Shown here one piece after another: positions 57,124-64,000 of a stretch of DNA of 64,000 nt (its first letter is position 1; the number at the start of each line of letters is the position of its first letter). Under the pieces are notes generated by a model, which searched no databases, was not told where the DNA came from, and saw nothing but the letters and a program-made list of their open reading frames with translations. Made by a program: the position numbers and the translations under genes. The stretch is from NCBI GenBank assembly GCA_947425785.1, contig CANEAY010000001.1, positions 62,001 through 126,000 on the forward strand, given 5' to 3'. The DNA is from an uncultured Pseudoflavonifractor sp. (GTDB lineage: Bacteria > Bacillota > Clostridia > Oscillospirales > Oscillospiraceae).

Positions 57124-59571
57124 ATGGATCGCCGCCGGGAGCGCCGGGAGGAGGGCAGCAGCCCCGCCCCTGACCGCAAGGCCAACCGCACCATCCTCAT
57201 CCGCACCCTGGTGCTGATGGCGGTTTTCGGTGTGGTGGCCTTTGTGCCGCTGTTTATCCAGCTCTACAACATCCAAATACGAGACCACCAGGATTTTCAG
57301 ACGCGGGCCATCCAGCAGCAGACCATGGACAATGCCGTCTCCGCCAACCGGGGGAAGATCAAGGACGCCAACGGCAAGGTGCTGGCCCGCTCCGCCACGG
57401 TGTACGACGTGATCTTCTCCCCCAACGACTTTGTGAAGGTACAGGAGAACTGGGACGCCGCCTTTATCGGCTCCGACGGCTCCATCCGCACGGGGAAGGA
57501 GGGCTACTACCCCCGGCCGGAGGCGGCGGCGGTGGCCCAGGGCCTGGCGGAAATTTTGGGGAAAGACCCGGAGAAGATACAGAAGAGCATTGAGAAGACC
57601 GGCAGCTACTACGAGGTGTTGGCCAACCGGGTGGAGAGCGAGACAGAGGAGGCCCTGCGGCAGTTCATCCGTGACCAGCACCTGTCCAACAGCCTGGTGC
57701 TCACCCCCACCAGCAAGCGGTACTACACCTACGGCTCCCTGGCCGCCCAGATCATCGGCTGGGTGAACTGGAAAAACGACAACAAGGGGGCCTACGGCAT
57801 GGAGGCCCTCTACGAGGACGACCTGGCGGGCAAGACCGGCCGGGTGGTCACCGCCAAAAACGGCCGGGGCCGGGAGATGAAATACTCCTTCCAGGACTAC
57901 TACGACGCCACCGACGGCAACGACCTGAACCTGACGTTGGACGCCACCATCCAGCTCTACTGCGAGCGGATATTGGAGAAGGGCATCGAGATGTTCGAGG
58001 TGCAGGACGGCGGCTTCGTCATCGCCATGGATCCCAAGACCGGGGCCATCAAAGCCTGGGCCACCTCCCCCGGCTACAACCTCAACGACCCCTGGGGCAT
58101 CACCGACCCGGTGCTGAACCAGTATCTGGAGAAGGTACAAAATGACCCCGCCGCCAACGAGGAGGCCTACACCGAGGCCCTGAAGCAGATGCAGCTGCGC
58201 CAGTGGCGCAACCGGGCCATCAACGACACCTACGAGCCGGGCTCCACCTTCAAGTCCATCGTGCTGGCGGCGGCATTGGAGGAGGGCGTGGTCAATGAGA
58301 GCTCCACCTTCTACTGCCCCGGCTTTTACATGGTGGGGGACGACAGGATCAGCTGTTCCCAGAAAACCGGACACGGCAGTCAGGATCTGGCCAAGGCGGT
58401 GGCCAACTCCTGCAACCCCGCCTTTATGATGATCGGCCAGGCCCTGGGGGCGGAGAAGTTCTACAATTACCTGGAGGACTTCGGCTTCCTGGAGCCCACG
58501 GGGGTGGATATGCAGGGGGAGTCCTCCATCAGCCCGGTGAGCTCCGGCCTGATCTGGGATCGGAAGAAGTTCACCGCCCCCAGTACCAAGCAGAACACCT
58601 ACCTGGCCACCGCCTCCTTCGGTCAGCGGTTCCAGGTGACCCCCCTCCAGCTCATCACCGCGGCCTCCGCCGTCATCAACGGCGGCCACCTGATGCAGCC
58701 CTATGTGATGGAGTCGGTCACCGACCCGGAGGGCAACATTATCCGTAAAAATGAGCCCACTGAGGTGCGGCAGGTGGTCAGCGAGGAGACCTCCCAGCGG
58801 TGCCGCACCATCCTGGAAGGGGTGGTGGACGGCGGCACCGGCAAGCGGGCCTATGTCCCCGGCTACCGCATCGGCGGCAAGACCGGCTCCTCCGAGACCG
58901 TCAAGGCGGGGGAAGACCTCATCATTTCCCGTGGTAAAGACTACACCATCGTCTCCTTCCTGGGCTTTGCCCCGGCGGACGATCCCCAGATCGTGTTCCT
59001 GCTGGCCTACAACGCCCCCAAGCCCGCAGCGCCGGGGAGCAACCTGACCTCCCGGGACTATTACATCTCCGGCGGCAACATGGCCGCCATGATGGCGGGG
59101 GAGCTGATGGAGGATATCCTGGCCTACATGGGGGTGGAGCGGCACTACTCCGACGCGGAGAAGGCCATGATCGACGTGACGGTGCCCAACCTGGTGGGGC
59201 AGACCGCCCAGATCGGCAAGGAGGCCGCCTCCGGCGCGGGCTTTGGCGTGCGCACGGTGGGGGAGGGGGAGACCGTCACCGCCCAGATCCCGGTGGGCGG
59301 CGCCACCATCCCCAGCGGCAGTGAGATCGTGCTCTACCTGGGCCAGGAGAAGCCCGCCGATCTGGTCACCGTCCCCGACGTCCGGGGCCAGAACGCCGAA
59401 CGGGCCCAGGAGACCCTGGCCCAGTATGGGCTCTACCTGAAGGTGGGCGGCAACAGCAACTATATGTCCAAGGACGCCCGGGTGGCCAGCCAGTCCATCA
59501 ACGTGGGCACCAGCGTGGAGCGGGGCACCGTGGTGGAGTGTAGATTCTCCGATAATACAATGACGGATTAA
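57124..59571 (+). CDS. ftsI: Division-type class B penicillin-binding protein with PASTA domains (FtsI/SpoVD-like)
   Basis: An 815-residue transpeptidase. The membrane anchor lies at about 22-45 and the dimerisation domain follows (ANRGKIKDANGKVLARS). Transpeptidase motifs are SxxK in YEPGSTFKSIV, SxN in VANSCNPAF and KTG in GGKTGSSETV. Two PASTA domains end the protein (VTVPNLVGQ and VTVPDVRGQN). Septal wall cross-linking is the expected role. PASTA and length fit either FtsI/Pbp2B or the sporulation SpoVD; I cannot separate them. Confidence 0.94.
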   Translation: MDRRRERREEGSSPAPDRKANRTILIRTLVLMAVFGVVAFVPLFIQLYNIQIRDHQDFQTRAIQQQTMDNAVSANRGKIKDANGKVLARSATVYDVIFSPNDFVKVQENWDAAFIGSDGSIRTGKEGYYPRPEAAAVAQGLAEILGKDPEKIQKSIEKTGSYYEVLANRVESETEEALRQFIRDQHLSNSLVLTPTSKRYYTYGSLAAQIIGWVNWKNDNKGAYGMEALYEDDLAGKTGRVVTAKNGRGREMKYSFQDYYDATDGNDLNLTLDATIQLYCERILEKGIEMFEVQDGGFVIAMDPKTGAIKAWATSPGYNLNDPWGITDPVLNQYLEKVQNDPAANEEAYTEALKQMQLRQWRNRAINDTYEPGSTFKSIVLAAALEEGVVNESSTFYCPGFYMVGDDRISCSQKTGHGSQDLAKAVANSCNPAFMMIGQALGAEKFYNYLEDFGFLEPTGVDMQGESSISPVSSGLIWDRKKFTAPSTKQNTYLATASFGQRFQVTPLQLITAASAVINGGHLMQPYVMESVTDPEGNIIRKNEPTEVRQVVSEETSQRCRTILEGVVDGGTGKRAYVPGYRIGGKTGSSETVKAGEDLIISRGKDYTIVSFLGFAPADDPQIVFLLAYNAPKPAAPGSNLTSRDYYISGGNMAAMMAGELMEDILAYMGVERHYSDAEKAMIDVTVPNLVGQTAQIGKEAASGAGFGVRTVGEGETVTAQIPVGGATIPSGSEIVLYLGQEKPADLVTVPDVRGQNAERAQETLAQYGLYLKVGGNSNYMSKDARVASQSINVGTSVERGTVVECRFSDNTMTD

Positions 59572-59606
59572 AGTTCAGACAATTTAATAGTGAGGTGTCT
59601 GTGTGT

Positions 59607-61028
59607 ATGCGCCTGTACCAACTGTTGGAGGGGGCGGGCTGTGTTGGCCCGCTGCCCCGGGACGTGGAAGTGAAGGGCATTTCTTACGACACCAGAACGA
59701 TAAAGCCCGGTGAGGTCTTTGTGGCCTTGCGCGGGTACAAGACAGACGGACACAGGTACATGGCCCAGGCCCGGGCACTGGGGGCCGCCGCCGTGGTCTG
59801 TGAGGAGGGCCCCGGCATCCGTGTCAGCGACGGCAGGGCCGCCCTGGCGGCCATGTCCGCCAACTGGTTCGGCCACCCGGCGGAAAAACTGAAGCTGGTG
59901 GGGGTCACCGGCACCAACGGCAAGACCACCGTCACCACCCTGCTGTGGCGGCTTTTGGGGGAGGCGCTGGGGACAAAGGCGGGGCTGCTGGGCACCAACG
60001 TAAACCGCATCGGGGCGGAGACCTTTCCGGCAGAGCGCACCACCCCGGAGAGCTGGGAGACCCAGCAGTGGCTGCGCCGGATGGCGGACGGGGGCTGTAC
60101 CCACGTGGTGATGGAGGTCTCCTCCCACGCCCTGTGCCTTCACCGGGTGGCGGGGCTTACCTTTGCGGTGGGGGCCTTCACCAACCTGACCCAGGATCAC
60201 CTGGACTTCCACAAGACCATGGAGGCATACCGGGAAGCCAAGGGCCGGCTCTTTGCCCAGAGCAAGGCGGCGGTCATCAATGTGGACGATCCGGCAGGAG
60301 AATATTATGTCAACCAGCTGGCGGGGCCTGTCATCACCTATTCCGCCGCCGGCCCCGCCGGGATATGGGCCAAAGACACGGCCCTGTTTCCCGACCGGGT
60401 GGAGTTCCGGGCGGCGGCCGGGGGGGAGGAAGTGCCGGTGACGGTGAACATCCCCGGCGGCTTTACGGTCTACAACGCCCTGTGCGTCCTGGGCTGTGCC
60501 CGGGCCCTCCACATCCCGCTGACCGCGGCGGCGGAGGCCCTGGAGCGCGCCCCCGGGGTCAAGGGGCGGATGGAGGTAGTCCCCCACAGGGGGCCGGGGA
60601 CGGTGGTCATCGACTACGCCCACACCCCCGACGCCCTGGAAAATGCCCTCACCGCTTTGCGGGGGTTTGTAAAGGGGCGGCTCATCTGCCTTTTCGGCTG
60701 CGGCGGCGACCGGGACAGGGGGAAGCGGCCCCAGATGGGGGCCATCGCCGCCCGTTTGAGCGACGTGTGCGTGGTCACCTCCGACAATCCCAGGACGGAG
60801 CCGCCGGAGGCCATCATAGAAGATATCCTGGCGGGGATGGAGGGCTTTGAGACCCCCAAAATAGTGGAGGCCGGCCGCCCCGCCGCCATCGCCCTGGCCC
60901 TGGAGATGCTGGAGGAGGGGGACGTGCTCCTGCTGGCGGGGAAGGGCCACGAGACCTATCAGGAAGTGATGGGGGAAAAGCGGCACATGGATGAGCGGGA
61001 AATAGTTGCCAATCCGGGCATGGTGTGA
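59607..61028 (+). CDS. murE: UDP-MurNAc-L-Ala-D-Glu:meso-diaminopimelate ligase
   Basis: A 473-residue Mur ligase. ATP loop is GVTGTNGKTTV, the substrate region MEVSSHALCLHRV, and VIDYAHTPDALENAL follows. The DNPR motif (TSDNPRTEPP) is the signature of meso-DAP-adding MurE, so the wall is A1-gamma type. ATG 59607 has GAGGTG nine bases upstream; GTGs at 59595 and 59601 are less likely. murF would normally follow but does not. Confidence 0.95.
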   Translation: MRLYQLLEGAGCVGPLPRDVEVKGISYDTRTIKPGEVFVALRGYKTDGHRYMAQARALGAAAVVCEEGPGIRVSDGRAALAAMSANWFGHPAEKLKLVGVTGTNGKTTVTTLLWRLLGEALGTKAGLLGTNVNRIGAETFPAERTTPESWETQQWLRRMADGGCTHVVMEVSSHALCLHRVAGLTFAVGAFTNLTQDHLDFHKTMEAYREAKGRLFAQSKAAVINVDDPAGEYYVNQLAGPVITYSAAGPAGIWAKDTALFPDRVEFRAAAGGEEVPVTVNIPGGFTVYNALCVLGCARALHIPLTAAAEALERAPGVKGRMEVVPHRGPGTVVIDYAHTPDALENALTALRGFVKGRLICLFGCGGDRDRGKRPQMGAIAARLSDVCVVTSDNPRTEPPEAIIEDILAGMEGFETPKIVEAGRPAAIALALEMLEEGDVLLLAGKGHETYQEVMGEKRHMDEREIVANPGMV

Positions 61029-61098
61029 TACAATACCCGCTTGCGAAAAGGGAAAGGAAGTTTTGCCCCGGGAGAGAGGGGGCGGGAGGTCTAAAAAT

Positions 61099-62115
61099 AT
61101 GCGTGAAGAGATGTGGATGATCCTATTGACTGCGGCGGCGAGCTTTGTGCTCACCGTGATCCTGGGCCGCCTGCTCATCCCCGCCCTGCGGGCGCTGAAG
61201 GCGGGCCAGTCCATCAAGGAGATCGGCCCCAACTGGCACATGGCCAAGCAGGGCACCCCCACCATGGGGGGGCTCATGTTCATCATCGCCATGGGCGTGG
61301 TGGTGGCTCTTTTCAGCTTCCGGGGCCATGTTCAGAACGGGAATCTGGGCGGGCTTTACGTCTTTGGCTTCGCCCTGGTGTTCGGGGCCATCGGCTTTAT
61401 TGACGACTACATGAAGGTGGTACACCACGAGAATACCGGGCTCACCGCCGGGTGGAAGTTCCTGCTCCAGCTCTCCGCCGCCATTTTGATGACGGTGCTG
61501 CTGCGCAACGAGGGATATCTTGACCCCCATCTGTATATCCCCTTCGTGGATACCTCCATCGTTCTGCCCTGGCCGGTGTACATGGCCTTCGCCGCCTTTG
61601 TGATGGTGGGCTGCGTCAACGCGGTGAACATCACCGACGGGCTGGACGGCCTTTCCTCCTCGGTGACCATCCCGGTGGCGGTGTTCTTTATCGCCGTGAC
61701 CACCCTGTGGGGCAAGGGGGAGCTCACCGTATTTGCCGCCGCTCTGCTGGGGGGACTGCTGGGCTTTTTGGTCTACAACCACTACCCCGCCAAGGTCTTT
61801 ATGGGGGACACCGGCTCCCTCTTCCTGGGCGGAGCGGTGTGCGGCCTGGCCTTTGCCGCCGATATGCCCCTGATATTGATGCTGGTGGGGATCGTCTACA
61901 TTGCCGAGACCCTTTCTGACATCATCCAGGTGACTTATTTCAAGCTCACCAAGCGGCGCACGGGACAGGGAAAGCGGCTTTTTAAGATGGCCCCCCTCCA
62001 CCACCATTTTGAGATGTGCGGGTGGAAGGAGCGGAAGGTGGTGGCGGTGTTCGCCGCCGTGTCCGTCCTCTTTTGCATCATCGCCTATGTGGGCGTGATG
62101 GGGCGGTATATCTGA
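61099..62115 (+). CDS. mraY: Phospho-N-acetylmuramoyl-pentapeptide-transferase
   Basis: A 338-residue membrane enzyme with about ten helices that makes lipid I. Family motifs are KQGTPTMGGLM, IGFIDDYMKV, VNITDGLDGLSS, FMGDTGSLFLGG and the HHHFEMCGWKE cytoplasmic loop. ATG 61099 follows GGGAGG. It directly follows murE. Confidence 0.96.
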   Translation: MREEMWMILLTAAASFVLTVILGRLLIPALRALKAGQSIKEIGPNWHMAKQGTPTMGGLMFIIAMGVVVALFSFRGHVQNGNLGGLYVFGFALVFGAIGFIDDYMKVVHHENTGLTAGWKFLLQLSAAILMTVLLRNEGYLDPHLYIPFVDTSIVLPWPVYMAFAAFVMVGCVNAVNITDGLDGLSSSVTIPVAVFFIAVTTLWGKGELTVFAAALLGGLLGFLVYNHYPAKVFMGDTGSLFLGGAVCGLAFAADMPLILMLVGIVYIAETLSDIIQVTYFKLTKRRTGQGKRLFKMAPLHHHFEMCGWKERKVVAVFAAVSVLFCIIAYVGVMGRYI

Positions 62116-62157
62116 CAGAAAGCCTGTATAGAGTAAAAAGGAAAGAGGTGGTGAAGG

Positions 62158-63351
62158 ATGGCAAAAAGAGACCTGACAATGGAGCAGCAGCTGGCCCGGG
62201 GGCCGTTGGATCTGCCCTTTTTGATGCTGACGGTGCTGCTCACAGTCATCGGCGTTATCATGGTATTCTCCGCCTCCTACGCCACCGCTATCTATGAGGA
62301 GCGTTCCGCCACCTATTACTTCGCCCGGCAGGCCCTGTTCGCCGTGATGGGCCTGGCGGCCATGTACGTCACCTCCAAGATCAACTACCAGCGGTTCCGC
62401 TGGATGTCCATTTTTGCCCTGGGTCTGGCCTTCTTCCTGCTGGTCATCGTGCTCATTCCCGGCGTTCACACCAACCGGGCCGACGGCGTGAAGCGGTGGA
62501 TCCGGGTGCCGGGCCTGGGTACCTTCCAGCCCTCCGAGATGGCGAAAATGGGCGTCACCCTCTACTTCGCCGCCCGGATGAGCAAGCGTCAGAGCGAAAA
62601 GAAGCGGGAGTATAACCGCAGGACATATTCCGGGGTCATCCTGAACTGGCTGGACGACATCGGCTTTATGGAGCTGGTGCCCTACGGGGCTATCCTGCTG
62701 GCCATCATGGTGCTCATGCGTTTGGAGCCCCACATGTCGGGCACCATCCTCATCCTGGTGCCCGCCGCCGCCATCCTCTTTGCCGGCGGTATCAAGCTGC
62801 GCTGGTTTGCCATGGGCGGCGCCCTGGTAGGAGGGTTTCTGGCCCTCTTTATCACGGGCTACCAGTCCACCCGTATCCTGGTGTGGCAGGATCCCTGGGC
62901 CTATCCCCAGCACGGCGGCTACCAGATCATCCAGTCCCTTTATGCCATCGGCTCCGGGGGGCTCTTCGGCGTGGGCTTCGGCCAGAGCAGGCAGAAGCAG
63001 CTCTTCCTCCCCGAGCCGGAGAACGACTTTATCTTCTCCATCGCCTGTGAGGAGCTGGGGCTTATCGGGGCGGGGCTCATCCTGGCCCTCTTCGTCATGC
63101 TCATCCTCCGGGGCTACTGGATCGCCCTCCACGCCAGAGACCGCTTCGGTTCCCTGCTGGCGGTGGGCATCACCACCCTGCTGGCGGTGCAGGTGTTCCT
63201 CAACATCTCGGTGGTGACCAACTTCCTGCCCACCACCGGCATCTCCCTGCCCTTCTTCAGCTATGGGGGCACGGCTTTGATGATCCAGCTGGTGGAGATG
63301 GGCATTGTTTTGAGCGTATCCCGGCAAATTCCCGTGACAAAACAGGGTTAG
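62158..63351 (+). CDS. ftsW: SEDS peptidoglycan polymerase FtsW
   Basis: A 397-residue polytopic membrane glycosyltransferase partnered with the division PBP. Seen are KRWIRVPGLGTFQPSEMAKM, the QSLYAIGSGGLFGVGFGQSRQKQLFLPEPENDFIFS stretch (here split by eye as GVGFGQSRQKQ and PEPENDFIFS) and the ending PTTGISLPFFSYGGTA. It lies between mraY and murG, which supports FtsW over RodA. Confidence 0.94.
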   Translation: MAKRDLTMEQQLARGPLDLPFLMLTVLLTVIGVIMVFSASYATAIYEERSATYYFARQALFAVMGLAAMYVTSKINYQRFRWMSIFALGLAFFLLVIVLIPGVHTNRADGVKRWIRVPGLGTFQPSEMAKMGVTLYFAARMSKRQSEKKREYNRRTYSGVILNWLDDIGFMELVPYGAILLAIMVLMRLEPHMSGTILILVPAAAILFAGGIKLRWFAMGGALVGGFLALFITGYQSTRILVWQDPWAYPQHGGYQIIQSLYAIGSGGLFGVGFGQSRQKQLFLPEPENDFIFSIACEELGLIGAGLILALFVMLILRGYWIALHARDRFGSLLAVGITTLLAVQVFLNISVVTNFLPTTGISLPFFSYGGTALMIQLVEMGIVLSVSRQIPVTKQG

Positions 63352-63362
63352 GGGGCTTTTCC

Positions 63363-64000
63363 ATGAACATTCTCTTTACCTGCGGCGGTACCGCCGGGCA
63401 TATCAACCCCGCCGTGGCCCTGGCCCGGATGTTCCGGGAGCGGGAGGGGGCCAACATCCTCTTCGTGGGGGCGGACGGGGGCATGGAGACCCGGCTGGTG
63501 CCCAAGGAGGGGATGGAGCTGAAGACGGTGACCATCACCAACTTCCGCCGCTCCCTCACCCCCGCCGCCATCGGCCACAATGTGGGCACCCTGGCCAACA
63601 TGGTGAAGTCCGACCGGCAGGCCAAGGCCATTTTGAGGGACTTTGAGCCCGACCTGGTGGTGGGCACCGGGGGCTATGCCTCCTACCCGGTGGTGAAGGC
63701 CGCCGCGAAAATGGGTATCCCCACCGCTGTCCACGAGTCCAACGCCGTTCCCGGCCTCACCACCAAGGCCCTCTCCAAGGTCTGCGATGTGGTGATGGTG
63801 GGCTTCGCCGAGAGCAAGGAGCACTACGACGACCCCGGCAAGGTGGTGGTCACCGGCACCCCTGTCCGGGGGGATTTCTTCCAATACACCCGCCAGGAGG
63901 CCCGGGAGAAGCTGGGCTTCACCGACGACCGGCCCCTGGTGGTGTCCTTCTTCGGCTCCCTGGGCGCTTCTGTGATGAACGGTTACGTGACGGTGCTGCT
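63363..64000 (+). CDS. murG: UDP-GlcNAc:lipid I N-acetylglucosaminyltransferase, N-terminal part (cut by window end)
   Basis: The first 212 codons are present. The N-terminal lipid-acceptor motif GGTAGHINPAVALA, VGTGGYASYPVVKAA and HESNAVPGLTTKAL identify MurG, which makes lipid II at the inner face of the membrane. The C-terminal UDP-GlcNAc domain starts at about residue 165 and runs off the window. It begins 11 bp after ftsW. Confidence 0.95.
   Translation, partial: MNILFTCGGTAGHINPAVALARMFREREGANILFVGADGGMETRLVPKEGMELKTVTITNFRRSLTPAAIGHNVGTLANMVKSDRQAKAILRDFEPDLVVGTGGYASYPVVKAAAKMGIPTAVHESNAVPGLTTKALSKVCDVVMVGFAESKEHYDDPGKVVVTGTPVRGDFFQYTRQEAREKLGFTDDRPLVVSFFGSLGASVMNGYVTVL

Overview
The window is a GC-rich stretch of a Firmicutes chromosome, most likely from the Clostridia, family Oscillospiraceae (Flavonifractor/Pseudoflavonifractor-like). 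This placement is an inference from gene content, not from a database search. The evidence is low-GC Gram-positive gene content written in high-GC codons: HPr with both His15 and Ser46, a cysteine T-box, long-form HPF, MutS2, RecX, DUF1385 next to PrmC, DUF3842, an ECF S component, a membrane pyrophosphatase, a meso-DAP-type MurE and a PASTA-bearing division PBP. No rRNA, tRNA or CRISPR array was seen. Many genes overlap by ATGA-type junctions, and many convergent pairs share one bidirectional terminator.

Layout. 1-7.4 kb (+): end of feoA, feoB, mutS2, HPr, a PflX-like radical SAM protein and a MATE exporter. 7.4-14.5 kb (-): a metal block. It holds an ArsR sensor, a free HMA metallochaperone, a methyltransferase and a P1B ATPase, followed by a PLP decarboxylase translationally coupled to a Zn/Mn-type ABC importer (znuA-C-B order). 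Two similar dyads, one by the arsR promoter and one by the decarboxylase promoter, may tie the two halves together. 14.5-19.3 kb: L-lactate dehydrogenase, K+-dependent pyrophosphatase, uridine phosphorylase and an ECF S component with a structured leader. 19.4-25.3 kb: a small operon (DUF3842, kinase fusion, maltose-type acetyltransferase), divergent from a lipoprotein/response regulator/histidine kinase operon.

25.4-32.2 kb: DUF1385, a small gene broken by one stop codon, prmC, then a 347-bp spacer with phased A-tracts and 38-bp tandem repeats, then recA, recX, rimO, pgsA and a DUF378 protein. 32.2-37.7 kb: MATE, Cys T-box and cysS. After them come a strongly promoted structured non-coding RNA, an array of seven hairpins, a ribbon-helix-helix gene that looks like mobile-element debris, HPF, and an interval with a possible small RNA. 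37.7-42.3 kb (-): a response regulator/histidine kinase/HtrA operon and a separate kinase-like ATPase. 42.4-49.3 kb: gapdh, an XRE regulator divergent from a lipoprotein of ten WG repeats, a second XRE protein, a NYN-domain protein, a D-aminopeptidase, mutY, thymidine kinase and a GIY-YIG-like protein.

49.4-54.6 kb: uvrC, rsmD, coaD, a coiled-coil protein and a secreted RCC1-repeat protein. 55-64 kb: the division and cell-wall cluster mraZ, rsmH, ftsL, ftsI/spoVD, murE, mraY, ftsW, murG (cut by the window end). murF and murD are absent from their usual slots. The most novel material is non-coding: the 35.4-36.2 kb RNA plus hairpin array, the 37.6 kb small-RNA candidate, the ECF leader, and the promoter/dyad arrangement of the metal block.
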